This document shows, in pieces, positions 24,015-37,126 of a stretch of DNA of 64,000 nt. The notes under the pieces are model-generated. The model did no database searches and was not told the DNA's origin. It saw only the letters and a program-made list of their open reading frames with translations. Positions within the stretch are counted from its first letter, which is position 1; the number at the start of each line of letters is the position of its first letter. A program made the position numbers and the translations under genes. Source of the DNA: Heterostelium multicystogenum (Eukaryota > Evosea > Eumycetozoa > Acytosteliales > Acytosteliaceae); contig RCNN01000504.1 of the NCBI GenBank assembly GCA_003667245.1, forward strand, positions 39,304 through 103,303, written 5' to 3'.

Positions 24015-25979
24015 ATGGCAAAGAAAGCAGCTAAGAAGGCAGTTAAGGTCGTCGCCCCACCAGCCCCAGAGAGTGACTCTGAAATGGAGGAAACCACCAG
24101 CAACAATATCACTACACAACAAGAGAATAATCAGAATCATATAAACCAATTGTCTGAGCGTTTCGAAAAGATTGCAACCTCCTCAAACAACAATATCAAC
24201 TATTCAAGCATTCTATCAAATATAATCAACAATACAAACAATGCAATTAACAATCAACCAAAAGATAGTGAATATAAGAAGAAGGTATGTGTACAATAAA
24301 GACTATAAACGATTATTATTCATTTCATATCAACACTGGTATTAATATAATATTGATTGCCACAATAGTATATTGAATTGAAAGACAAGTTGGCGATTTT
24401 AAAGAAAATGAAGAATACAGATACAGAGAATTTATTTGAAGATTTTAAGATTGCTGCTGAAAAAGCGTGATTCTGGTAATATTCTATTTGCTTATTATTA
24501 TTATTATATTTGATACTAATTATTACCATTGTTGAAACAATGAATAGACTCCAAGAAATATATTTCACAATTGAAATTCCAGGTTGAGGTACTTCAGCAA
24601 AAAAATAAATTGTTGAATGAGGCACTCAACAATAAATTTGGATGTGACTATGACAACCTACAGAAGCAATTGAGTGAGCGTAGAGACCTTGAGGAGAAGT
24701 TCAAACTTGAACAAGTCAAACAGGTTATGAACGACAAGATTAAAGGTATGGAGTCCAATCAAGAAAGATTGAGCTGAAAATATGGATGTGGCAGTTGATA
24801 ACTAACTAGTGTCGTTGATGTTTATTAATTACAGAGGATGACAAGTTGATTGCAGAGTTGAGAAAGGAAAACAGCTCATTGATCAGCCAGATGGACGAGA
24901 TGAAGGAGGAGTTTGAGAGAAAGATGCAGTCGGCCAATGAGCAGTTTGAATCCTTGATTGAGAAGCATTCAAATGAACGTTACGAAAGCCAAAGGGCAGT
25001 CGACTCCATGACCAATGAAGTTAACGACCGTCTCGCAGAGTCACGTAGAATGATTGCCCAGCTCCAAGGTGAGAATGAAGCCTTGACCAACCGTCTCAAT
25101 GAGATGGTTCAAGAGAACAAGGAACGTGCCAACCTCTTCCAGGATGGCAAGCAAAAGTTGATTGATGAGTGGATGTTGGCCGACAAAGAAAAGGTCGAGG
25201 AGTTTGAGCTCCGTATCAAGGAGATAAAGAAACACTATGAGGAGCAGATAAAGAAGTTGAAGAAGGCCAACGAAGATAGCCTCAAAGTGATCCACGACGA
25301 ATTTGAGCAATCAGAGGCCAAGCTTAAGAAGTTGAATGAGCAGCTCTTGGAGCAAAAGAACATCGAAATCTCCACCATTGAGAAGCAACTCACCAAGGAA
25401 ATCGAGCAGTTAGAAGACAAACGCTTGAGGGAGCATCAAGACTCCTTGAAGTCACAGAGAGTTATGGCCCAAGAAATGCAAGAATTAAAATCAAAATTGG
25501 ACTCCTTCGAAAGTCAGAGTAAGTTGGCACGAGTCAAGCTGGCGCGCTTGCTTGTAGTATGGTGACACCCATCGAATGGCTACTAATCATTACCTACTTC
25601 TCCAACAGACAATGTAAAACAACTCAATTTACAACTCTACCAAAAGCTCACCTCTATTAAGTTGAATCAAGTGAATGAATCCAAGTTTGAGATGATTGCA
25701 CAGTCCCAAAAGAATACAATCAAAAGTAAGTAATCAGCATATCACATTCAAGTCAAAGACACGAAGAAGGAGACGTCTAATATATTAACAACAACACTAT
25801 AATTAATTACCATAGAAATACAAGGAGAGATTGTTATCACTGATAATGAACTTTCATACACACCCATCTCCATTGATAACTGCACATCGGTACCGGAATG
25901 TGTTGAAAACCCAGTCGACATTCCATTGGAGGACTCTAGTATTTTTATTATGAAGTTAATTGAAACTATCTATGCTTAA
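24015..25979 (+). CDS. Long coiled-coil protein with possible Csm1/Pcs1-type C-terminus
   Basis: Exons: 24015-24284, 24369-24475, 24548-24745, 24835-25518, 25609-25725, 25816-25979. The N-terminus is Lys/Ala-rich (AKKAAKKAVKVV) and then acidic. From about residue 100 to 440 the protein is one long coiled coil with Glu, Lys, Gln and Leu heptads. The last ~95 residues form a compact segment (LYQKLTSIKL..., then GEIVITDNELSYTPI, then a final amphipathic helix SSIFIMKLIETIY) whose order of features recalls the C-terminal globular domain of monopolin Csm1/Pcs1, a kinetochore/rDNA organiser. The resemblance is by eye, so the function is tentative; kinesin- or lamin-like filaments are alternatives for the coiled coil alone. 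One extra A in the run 24460-24464 breaks the frame in exon 2; repaired, exons 2 and 3 join as ...EKRDSDSKKYISQ. Confidence 0.7.
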
Positions 25980-26660
25980 GTGCATCCGATACCTCATCAA
26001 ATACAACATCATCATCATCATCATCGCCCAAACTCAACAAATGCATAATTAAATAAATCATGTTTATATATTTTTGTAATATTATTACTACTTTTAGTAT
26101 AACTCTTTTTAACTTTGCTTTGTTTCTCGCAGGTCAACTTCTTCCAACCCACCATTAAAAAATCTAGAACAATAATAATTCCCCTAATAATGATTTTATA
26201 CAATTTGGGGGTGAATTATTAATTATATATATATCTATATTTATATTGTCAGACTTTATCAAAAATATAAATAAATAAGGTTGGAAACTAAACCTTTTGG
26301 ACATAGTTTGAAGAGGTAAAAATCAAAGTCACAGCTCATAAGATTTTAATTTCACAGCTTTTGACAAAAATAAATTGGTGGTTGTGAACTCAATGACATT
26401 ATTAATTTCAAAAAGCACACCCAAACAATAAAAAAATTTTAAAAATATTAATATTCATCCATCATCTTTGATATTATCATATCATTCTTGATGTTACTAT
26501 AGTGACATCATTCATCATTGAAGCACTCCGTAATTATCTTAGACAGTCAGTCATACACAATAGCCATATTCATAGTCATAGTCATAATCATAGTTGGAGA
26601 TATATACATAGACCTAGTCATAGACCAGAGACACAATAGTCAAGAGAACAAGAGACATAG
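25980..26660. other. Intergenic, AT-rich
   Basis: No gene seen. It contains an ATC repeat (about 26006-26024) and CATAGTCATA-type repeats at 26565-26640 immediately before the FHIP start, probably within its promoter or leader. Confidence 0.6.
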
Positions 26661-29600
26661 ATGCAAAGATTTCTATCATCATTAGGTGAGGTACTGGCAC
26701 CGACCTATCACTCCGATTTGGATGATCTTAAGAATCACTGGCGATCCATTAAAACATTCTATATTGACAAGAATTGTAGGTTTCAAATCATCATCATCAT
26801 CTTCATCTTTCATTGCAATGATTGCAATACATTGTATATGATAACAACAACGATGACGACCACGACGACATATCTTTGATCGAAACATTAACGATGACTT
26901 ACACACATCCTATATCATGATCAATAGATGATATCGAAAGCTTTCATGAATTGCAATTGCCTGGTCATATTATATCGATGGTATCTCTGCTGATTGAGGA
27001 GAACAAGTCTGGTGATGCAGGTCCATGTTTGGAATTCTTTTTAAAGAACAGAATTTTAGAAACCCTCTGCTTGCTAGGCGAAAGAGATGTAAGCTATCAA
27101 TCAATACAAAACTGCATATGCTCTTGAAATATGCTAATCTCAATGCTATGTTATTCCAATGAATAGACTCCAACAGGTGTTAGGAAGTTGGTGTTACAGA
27201 CAACTACGATACTTTTGAGTGATTTGTCGTTGCCCTTGCTACCGCATATGAGCGTACACAAGCCAATATGCCGATTGATTAGGTCTATTATCACTGCTAG
27301 AGAACAACTGCAGCATCAACAACTTCTACAGAAACAAAAACAGCAGCAACAGCTTTCACCTTCGCAGAGAAACATTCACTATACAAATGAATTGAATAGA
27401 CTGGTACCTTCACTAACTTCCATTCAGCAACAGCAGCAGTCGAATGACGACAGTGAGTTTGTCAATCTTCTCGAGGTGCTAACCAAGCAGCTCAAGACCT
27501 ATCCAACTTTACTTGGATTCTTTCAGGATGCTGACTATCCCTATGGTGCACACTTTATCGTATATCAAGGATTGCTGCATCACTTGTGGACAGTAGGATC
27601 GGTTGGTGAGCGTGCGCGCAAGGCTCTGATACAGTGTCTCGAATTGATGCCAGCAACCTCAATCACCACAGAACTTCTGCATGCAAATCATGCCCGTGAT
27701 AAATTCAAAGAGGGACTACTCGACTCTCTTGAACAACTCCAGCAACAACAAAGCTTGGACTCAAGCCAGGTTAACCCCAAGAACAGCAATACTGCATCAC
27801 CAATCATCTCTCCAACACCTCTCTCACCATTGAAGCAATCACAGGATGATAGAGTTGACTTTATCGCAGCCGATCCTTTAGCTTTACTTAATCATATCAA
27901 CTTTGTCAACATACAAATGACAGAACTACTCAAGATATATAAACTACTTCCACCAACTATTGCTTCTATCAACTACTGCAAATCTGGTCCACCCATTGCT
28001 CCTGAGAATCTTTCTATCCTAGAGAACTACAAGACAAGAGTCTCATTTTGTTGCTCCCTATCGACAGTCAAGCATAATGTTTGTATAACTTTGTCAACAA
28101 CTAAACTTCCAATATTAATGCAAATACCCAAAAACACAGGATATAGGTGAATATATTACTAAACTTTGGGAAGATCTATTCTTGACAGATACATTGGGAC
28201 CTGCACTATTGCATACAGACGATATTCACTGCGCAACTGCAATGCTTTATTTGCGTGAAATTCTATCATTGCTTCATGGTCCAATTGCTCAAAAGATGAT
28301 TACTTTCCTTGTTGGCGATCTTATCAAACCTACTTCGCCATATCGCAAGCAACTATCATCATCAGGTGATAACAATAATATCACTCAAGATGACGATTTT
28401 GATGATAATATTATTAGATCAACTTTAATTAAGAGAATTTCACATCCCAACTATATTGTATGTAACATTTCCAACATTCGTCTCGAACCTTTTCTAACAC
28501 ATGTGCAAATTTCCACAGGTATCATTGTCATGCTTAAGATTATTCTCTACTTTAATTGGATTACATAATTTCGTTGTTATTTATAATTTGATTTTGGTAA
28601 ATTTGCCACCTCCATCACCAGAGAACACAAGATTCTCCTACCAAAACTTTGCAACATTACAGCAAGCTCAAAAGTCAATCACCAACTATCTCACCCTATT
28701 TGGAAATCGATATACCAATATGCCATCGAATGGCTCAGAATCTGGATTGACAGATGTATTCCAAAATAAGATATCATCACAAACAAATGGTTATTCTGCT
28801 TATCTTGTCGATGCAAGATATCAAGTATCACTTTATAGCTCAGCATGTGCACAATGGCCACCCAATTTCCTTTTCATCACTAAAGATGTATATAATAATA
28901 CAGTAGCAGTCGCCATAAATAACTCTAAGTCATCCTCTAAATCCAACAATACCAATCAACAACCAAACAATTCCACCAATACCGCCAATGGTGGTGATAA
29001 TGTAAATTTAACATCATCAACATCATCGACATCACCACTTTCTCTATCAACATCATCAACAACAACAGACAATATAAATCAACCTCAACCACAACCACAA
29101 CAACAATATCAAATAGGACCATTTTTAGAAGAAATTTACAAGTTATTTAGAAATATGGTTAACCTCCCAATGGATCTTAACTTTATTATCACTGGTATTT
29201 TATCTAAGCTTTGCTATTACCCATGTCCTCAACTCTACCCTTATTTGGTACATTGTCCATTAAATACAATGTCTCCAATCATTGCATCACAACAACAGGA
29301 AGATGAAACATCAAGCGCACTATCCCAACAACTTTCAATATATTCAATTTTATCAAATGTAAGTTTGTCCAAACGAAACAACATCCCAAAGTCAAATATC
29401 TAATTTAATTTTATTAATTCACCAAAGCTGTCTGAACAAATTGAAGAAACCTCACATACATTTAACTCTTTCAACGATATTTTGGACCAATTCAGAATAT
29501 TTATGACAGATATCACAAACATCAACGAAGAAAATAAGTTTCCACCAAATTCAATTCTCTCAACATTAAATCAAAAAAGTATTGATCTTCTAAATTCTGT

Positions 29601-29676
29601 GATTATTATTGAAGAGTTTTGTAAAGAAATGGCATCAATCATCCAAGCAAGAGTTGTATTTTCCAACAATTATTAA
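26661..29676 (+). CDS. FHIP (FAM160) family protein, FTS-Hook-FHIP complex subunit
   Basis: FHIP proteins link Hook adaptors and dynein to early endosomes. Exons: 26661-26775, 26928-27088, 27167-28078, 28140-28457, 28519-29358, 29428-29676, all joining in frame. Family hallmarks are the N-terminal LDDLKNHWRSIKTFY, then FLKNRILETLCLLGERD, the LLPHMSVHKPICRLIRS block, and a later GLLHHLW...RARKALI segment. Asn/Gln/Ser-rich inserts (QQQ at about 27310-27440, SSTSS at about 28990-29060) interrupt the conserved helical core, as is common in dictyostelids. No frame break was found over 3 kb. The 28078 junction uses a GTTTGT donor, less usual than the GTAAGT/GTATGT seen elsewhere. Confidence 0.88.
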
Positions 29677-29947
29677 TAAAGATGTTGACTGAATTCATTC
29701 TATTATCTCTTTACACACAAGTTTTTTTTAAATATTCTGAATCTGACAATGATCAGCTGTGTCTAAAATAATTAAAGATCAGTTAACAATTGTTAGAAAA
29801 GATAATTGTTTTGATTATATTTTACATTGTTTTATTTATATTCATCTTGAAAGTGTTTAAATTTCAAGTTTGTTTGATCATAATTGTTAATATCATCTTT
29901 AAATGTTTTGTTGATATTAATTTACTAATTTAAATTTGCCGTATCAT

Positions 29948-32618
29948 TTACTCATCATCGAATGGCTCGACACTTCCGGTTTGTGGACCACCGATCAAAC
30001 CAGCAGCAGTGTTGAAAAGATTGATTGGAGATGAACCGTCGGTAAGCAAAACTGACTTGAGACCCAAACCTTGGAGCAACTTGGCTTGCATCTCTGGACC
30101 AGCTTGGGCAATGGATCTGATGGTGTCGGTACCCAAAGCAGAGACTTGGTTGGCAAACTTGGAAACTTCGATTTCAGCCAATTGTTGAGCCTTGGAGACT
30201 TCCAACTCGTTCAAAAGCTTGGTGTGTTCGATTTCAACTTCGTGCTTGGCAATCTCTTCCTCAAGCTCAGCAGTAGCCTCGATTTCGGCGGCTTGGCATT
30301 CCAACTTGGCCTTCTTGACTTCGGATTCAGTGGCAATCAAAGCAGCTTCAGCACGAGCACGGGCTTCAGCAATAGCTTGACCAGTGGACTCGACAGAGGC
30401 AGACTCAGCTTGCAACTTGACCAAGTTAGCACGAGACTTCTCAGCCTCAGCCTCATCGAGGATCTTTTGACGATCTAATTCACCACGAGCCATTTGCTCC
30501 AAACGCTCAGCCTCTTGACGAGCAGTAGCCTCTTGAGATTTGGTGGTAATTTCGATGGCCAATTGGACAGACTTTTGGAGGGAGTCCAAAGTACGTTGGT
30601 CGACTGGCTCGACAGATTGAACGTCAATGTTGGTGATGACCAAACCATTGGTTTCGAAAACCAAACGGTTATTTGGCTTACCATCAGCATCCTTACCAAA
30701 GACGGCAGTTTGGATGATCTCTGATGAGTGCTTGTGGAAGTTATCGAAAGTGGATGAAGCAACAGCAGCTCTGACCAAAGAACCAGTGGCCTTACACAAA
30801 TCACCAGTGAAATCAGCAGTGGCAAACAATTTAGATGGATTGGCTGGGTCGATTTGGAACTCCCAGTTGTATGAGAGCTTCAATGAGAGACGAGCATGAT
30901 CGGCGGTTTCGACGGTGATCAAGTCAGTCATGAAATCTGGACCCAAGAAAAGAGCAAGTGAACGGATGTGATTTGGACGCTTTGGAATCTTACCAGAGAG
31001 TGAAAGAACAGTGAATTCTTCATCTGGAGCCAACATGACCAACTCTGGACCAAAGACAACACGGGCCTCCTTCTTACGGTAATCGTAGATTTGGACGGCA
31101 GCCTTGTGTGGTACACGGTAGGTGACAACCTTGGTTGGGTCACGGTCAACTTCGTTGTGCTCCTCGTTGACATCACGAGTGGCAGACTTGGTAAGGAGTT
31201 CTTCGACGATTGGGTCAATGGCTTGGCCCATCTCTCCTCATTTGGAAGCAACATGTAAGATGAACCGATGACGGAACGAACCTTACCAGTCTTGGTGTCA
31301 CGAACGTAGATACCTTCGTTGACGTCGAGTGGGATACGCTTACGACGCTCGACAATATCGACTTGGATTGGTGGGATGTAGTCGCATGGACCATAGATCA
31401 TCCACAAATCTCCTGGCTTACGAGTGACAACTTCCTTACCAGTCTTGTCTTGGAAGGATTCAGTGGATGAGAGCAACAAGGCTTCATCTTCAGACAATAC
31501 ATTGACGTTTTGGATTCCCTGACCAAGGATTCACCTGGCAAAAGGAAGAAGGTACGTTCACCCTTACGGAGGTCTTGGTGACCGAGCAAGTTCTTACCGG
31601 TGGCTGGGTCGACTGGTGAATCGACAATACAGTATTGACGGTTGGTCAAGGTGATGGCCTTGACGTCACGGAGAACCTTCTCGTGAACATCTGGAATATA
31701 GGTGTCGCAGTCCTTCAAGGTGATGATCCACTCTTCACCAGCCTTTCTCAACTTTCCAAAGGTATCTTTGAAAGAACGCAAGGCAACCAAATGGTAACCG
31801 ATACGGTCGGTCAAGACCAAAGCTTGAACGAAACCAACAATCTCTTCATATACACCTGGCAAATAAGCACCAGAATCACGGATCAACCATTCTTCGTTGA
31901 CTTGACGGAGGACACCCTTACGGTCCTTGGTGGTCAAACGAGCCTTCAACTTCAAGGCTTGATTTTCCTTGACGATGACAGCCTTGACACCCTCTAATAC
32001 TTGAACCTCAACACGTGGGTAGTAGGTACCTGGACCTTCGAACAACCACTCGTCACCAGCAACACGAACAACCTCCTTCTTATCGACGATATCAACAAAG
32101 TCACGAAGACACTTCAAACGCAATGCGTTGTTGGCTTGGACAACATTGAGTGGGACTGGAGCAGCAGCCAAGATTTCACCTGGGTATAATGGGAATGGAT
32201 CTTGGGCGAAACGAATCTCTTGGTCACCATGACGCAACTTTGGTTGTTGGAATTGGTCAATAACCAATTTACCATCCTTATCTTTAATAACTGGGTTTTC
32301 AACAATACAGTAGTTTCTTGGTGGGATCAAAATCATTGGCAATGGGGTAGCAGTCAATACCTTCTCATGATCCAATCTTGTGAATGTTTGTGGACCAACT
32401 TCAACACGTGTAACATTTGTATTATTATCCAATACCTAAAATATAAATTTATATATATTAAAGAAACAATAATAAATAAAAGTTAGCAATGGCTTTAGTG
32501 TTTATACTTCACAGCATGCCTTCGAATGAAGATGCTTAGCTTCGGTTTAGGAAGTCTCAATACTTACATGAATGTATTGGTGTGGCTTGATTCTAATAAC
32601 AGTAGATGGGGTGGCCAT
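29948..32618 (-). CDS. mvp: Major vault protein
   Basis: MVP forms the shell of the vault ribonucleoprotein particle. Exon 1 (32618-32578) encodes [17 protein letters not shown]; after a 142-nt intron exon 2 continues [18 protein letters not shown], matching the start of known MVPs. Several ~50-residue vault repeats follow (for example [18 protein letters not shown], then [18 protein letters not shown]), then the shoulder domain ([18 protein letters not shown]), a long Ala/Glu-rich cap helix and a short C-terminal tail. Two single-base losses break the frame: near 31517-31519 (expected ...[13 protein letters not shown]) and near 31216-31222 (expected ...[11 protein letters not shown]). Repaired length is about 840-850 residues, normal for MVP. 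It ends 271 bp from the convergent FHIP gene. Confidence 0.95.
32513..32536. other. Hairpin in MVP intron 1
   Basis: Within the otherwise AT-rich intron, AGCATGCCTTC and GAAGATGCT pair as a nine-bp stem with a two-base bulge and a short loop. The flanking ~75 bp are unusually GC-rich for an intron here. Confidence 0.4.
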
Positions 32619-33913
32619 TATATTATTTATATATATGTATTAAGAAGTTGTGATAATAAACAAACAAGTTGAAGATGATGAATTATAATTACAAACTGAA
32701 GATTGGTGGGATGAACTTATATAATATTATTATAATCTAGATAGATGGACAATCTAAGTATGAATAAATATATATAAGTAAGAGAACAAAGTATTAATTG
32801 TTATTGGTAGCTAGGATGATTTGATTTGATAGATGATGATGATGATGATGATATTAATAAAAGTTGGATGACCCTTTTAAATTTAAATAAAGATTGACAA
32901 TAACACTTTTTTTAACAAAAATATTCCAAAAAAATTTTGATATTTAAAAAAGTCACATTCCAAGAAAATTCTTCACCTTTTTTGACTTAACCCTTTCAAA
33001 CTATTTTTTATTAAATTTTTTTGAAATTTATTGTGTTTTGGTTTTTCGTAGTAACTAACATAATAACTAATTTTTTATTAAACATACTTACTCAATAAAT
33101 TTAATATCAGGATGTGTGAGTGTGGTACAATATCGATATTGAACAAGATTTTTTTAATTTCTTATTATTGCTGATTTTTTAGTTTTTTAATTACATATTA
33201 TTATTATTTTTTTTTAGATTAATTTTGTTTTTTTTGTCCTATCAATGAAAGCATCGACCAAATTTTTTTTTTTTTTTTTTTTGAGAAGAACATGTTAAAA
33301 AAATTTTAAAATTTGATGAATGTGCTGTTTTGTTGTTGATATTTTTGTTAATCATCAGTGATCATTAAATTGGATAGGAAATTTGGTGGTTTTCATCATC
33401 TATCTTAGATCACCACCATTTGAAGATTTGGGTGCGCTACCATTAATTAACACAGCACATTGACATCTTGGTTCTATATTATTGTTATAACATGTTTAAT
33501 ATTTAAGAGATAACCGGGACTCTTAAATTCATAGTTATTCCATCAAACTAGACTCGATATGATCATATTCAAAGTTTAAAAATAGGAGGAAGGTAGGTAA
33601 AAGTTTAAGTTCTCTGTTACTTTTGAAATAAAATAATCAAATTATATTTCAATCATTTTTATTATTGATTATGTTAAAGTAAATTTAAAGTGAACTATTA
33701 TGTCATTTGTTTTAATATATAAGATGTAATAAATTCAAATGATAATGGATCAGATCATCCAAAAAGAATGCGTCATGCTGGAATCATGAAGTGGAACATC
33801 TCTTCACCCAACACCTTATCACAGATTCTATGACCTTCTCTTGAATCAGCTTGTTTTGATATAAATAATAATTGTCGATACTGATTTTGATGTCATTTTG
33901 ATGTCAATCTATT
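32619..33913. other. Intergenic, AT-rich
   Basis: Upstream of MVP; the first ~200 bp probably hold its promoter. It contains a GAT repeat (about 32832-32851) and a T20 run. No gene seen. Confidence 0.6.
33263..33282. repeat. T20 homopolymer
   Basis: Twenty consecutive T, the longest homopolymer noticed in the window. Confidence 0.9.
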
Positions 33914-35536
33914 TTAAAAAACAATTGATGCACTCCAAACTCTGCTAAATGGATCATCCAAATAGATTGGTTCTGATTGATCATTCTCAATTGAATATTT
34001 GAAGTTACCATAATCTTTACCAGCGAATGAATAAATATAACTCTCTGTTGCTGATACTCGATGGTAAATTGGAAATATGTGCAATTTTTGGGCAGGTATC
34101 GGAGTGAGTTTGGTTGTTTGTTTGGTCAGGACATTGTATTTAATGAAGCATTTATGATAGTATGAATGGATGAAGAAATGACCATTGTTGTCGTGGCATG
34201 CTGAGTATGGTCTGCAATCCAATCGATGTTCTGAAATGGTTTTGTTTGTCAGGTCAAATCGAATTAGATTGCTCTTATCATATGACACCGAATATAATAT
34301 TCCATTCAAGATCATGGTTGATACTTGTTGTCCACAATGTCGTGATAATTGATGATATCTTTCAAATGTCATTGTTTGGATGTTGAATCGATCAATTCGA
34401 TTTGATCGAGAACCATTAACCAAGTAGATATGATCTTGACCATCATAGCAAACTGATATGTAACAATCAGGATCAATTCCTTCAATGGTACCAATGTGTT
34501 CAATTGATTTCGATTTGACTGAGAATCGAATCCATTTGTTTGGATTATTATAGCAGCCAAATACATATATGTATTCACCAACTCTGATAATTGATTGGAA
34601 TGTACCTACGAAATCATAATCTATCTGTAATTGTTTTTGATGCATTGTTGTTTAAACATCATGAGAGTTGCTCCTTTATTCCAGTGTGTTGTCAATATAT
34701 ATCTTGGTTTGTATGATAGAAACTTTTTGTTATCTTTGATTGATAGACAATTGAATAGATTGTTTGATGATTGAGTTGTATTGATTCAGAATCAATGGTT
34801 TCGTTGACAATAAGTATGAATGTTGTTTTGATATCATCGATTGTATTGTGATGAATGATTGATTGTATTGATTCAATAGATATAGAGTCATTGATCGATG
34901 ATCATTGTCGAATTGATTGATAAGTTGATTGATATCATATCGTTGATTGTATCGATTATTGAATATTGTTGTTTGTTGTTCAAGATGAATGATATGACAG
35001 AGATGAAGAAGATTCTATTGATGATATCAATGTTGTTATCATGTATTGATCAGTTGTATCATTGGTTATTGTGTTGTTCTTGATTATAATCTGTTGAATT
35101 ATCATTATCACTGTCATTATTTATTATTATCATTGTTGTTGCTATTGCTATTGTTGTTATTATTATTCAAATATGATTTATTAATGTTGATGATATTGAT
35201 GAGATGTTCAATTGATTGATGTTGTTCTCGATTCGATCAGTCAATGTTGTTTGTTCTCTTTCATGTGTATTCTTTAATCTTTGTTCTTCAATGATAGATA
35301 TTGATGATATTGTTCAAAGTGTTGTGAATCTCATTCTCTGTTGTGTGATCTCTTTGATTTCTGATACCGATGACTTAATGAAGTCCACAACGATCTGAGA
35401 GTATCTTTTGATTTCAAGCTTTTCAGTGGTCTCTGTTTGATTTTGATCAGTGTTTTGACTCAAGAGTGCACCACACAAATGTAGTCCAACATCATCGTAG
35501 GAATATGTTATATGGACACAAAATTATCATTTTCAT
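33914..35536 (-). pseudogene. Decayed B-box/propeller family gene
   Basis: The 3' half (34645-33914) is an open frame of 243 residues with repeated strand patterns (IYVFGCYNN, HIYLVNGS, LYSVSYDKSN, YIYSFAGKD) as in the propeller half of the B-box family represented at 17924-19697. Upstream, coding-like fragments continue in shifted frames: a Cys/His-bearing stretch at about 35520-35450 (GLHLCGALLSQ), a helical stretch (KRYSQIVVDFIKSSVSEIKE) and then Asn/Ile/Thr-rich pieces interrupted by stops. At least four frame changes are needed, more than one per 400 bp and not obviously at homopolymers. I favour a degenerate copy, but dense sequencing errors could also explain it. Confidence 0.5.
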
Positions 35537-37126
35537 TGATATGAATGTTGATACATTTTTACACATCAAATATTTACAATTGAAACAAATCGATTCAATT
35601 GCTTTATTATGTAGAGTTCACTTCATATCCTATAATTAATATATAATAAATATAAATAGAATGATAGTGTGGGTAATCAATTGATCAAACTTTCTAAAAA
35701 TATTTTTGATCAAAGTGTAAAGGGATATGTAGATATTATATCTGATTGTGATAAGATGTTTGTTCTGAGTCATTTTGTCAATCAGAAAAATCAAAAAGCA
35801 AACACACTGCTTCATGTCAATCATACAATTTTTTCTGATTGACAAAATGATGATTGACAAAAGACTTGGATTTATTAAAATGGGATGTAATCTACTGTGA
35901 TTGACATATGTGTCATTTGAGAGAGAGAGTGAGTAAAGCAGTTACTATAAAATGTAGTCATTGTATAGTATTGAGAATGTATAAAGATACAATTATAAAT
36001 ATAAATACTTGTTGGTATAATTAAATAGAAATGTTTGAAATTAATATGAATATAAATGAACAGTTGTTTGTTCAAATTATGGACAAAGACCAAGTATGTA
36101 ATTAATTTTACAAAATATATTTTAAAATAATTGGTCCTATTGGTATAGATAGTCGCTAACTAACTAAATTATTTTCTAACTTCTATTATTTAGAATTGTC
36201 ATCAAAAGTGCATATAAGAATGCCTTAAAGAAATCAATTTAAATGGAGTTCCAAGTTTTCATTGATATTGAACAGCTAAGCAAAGTGGTCATCAATGAAG
36301 TTGTTATTACTTCACGCTGAATTCAGTCATAGTGGCGGTCAATCAACTATAGATGCATCTTTCAAATGATGGGATGAATCTGATTTCAATGCCATAGTTG
36401 CAAATCAATCCTTAATTGCAGGCCACTTTATATGAAGATCTTGGACTTGACAAGAGTCAATTTCTCTCTCTTCCTTGTTGTAATCAATTACAAACAACCT
36501 TAATAAATATTGATGTAAACTTTAAAGTCACTGAATAGAATACATTTATGGTTTTTGTGGTGAATTTTTTTTGGTGGTCTTGGTAATGTAGGCATATCAT
36601 TTGCTTTGTCTAGAAAATCATTGCAATTTGACAAGAAAAGTTGAGTGAAAAATGTATTTTTTTTAATTTTTTTTTAGAGTCATAAAAAATCAGTGAAAAT
36701 TGTGTAATAGTCAGCTGACTATAATCATTGCTGCTGAGCACTAATTACACACACCACTGCATTTCATTTTGCAACAACATTGTTGTTTACAACCAACATA
36801 GAAAGCAAGCAAGAAAACAAACACCACCCTTATCTACTCACACAACACAGATATATCTATAGATATATTATTATTTATATCTTAAAAGTAAATCATTTTA
36901 GAAATACAACATATATTATATATATATATTGATTTGCTGTTGTAGAAGTAGTAATAATAGTAGTAGTAACATTAGTTGTATAACAAACAATCCAAATCTG
37001 ATTCGAATCATTAGTTGATTTATCTAGATCATTCAGTCAATCATACACACACATAACAACAACAACTGTATATATTATAATATTATATTTTAAAATTGGA
37101 TAAATAAAAGATAGATAGATAGACAG
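35537..37126. other. Intergenic with a possible gene remnant; MROH1 promoter at right
   Basis: AT-rich. Coding-like traces occur at about 36048-36530 (see separate entry). The last few hundred bases, with short ACA-rich tracts and a TATCTATAGATA-like palindrome near 36853, lead into the MROH1 start. Confidence 0.5.
36048..36530 (+). pseudogene. Possible decayed coding fragment
   Basis: A start at about 36048 opens MNINEQLFVQIMDKDQ followed by a GTATGT donor. After a TTTAG acceptor, pieces such as IVIKSAYKNALKKSI, KLLLLHAEFSHSGGQST and WDESDFNAIVANQSLIAG appear in different frames separated by stops. Composition looks protein-like but no family is recognised. It may be a remnant of a lineage-specific gene or chance. 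Confidence 0.25.
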
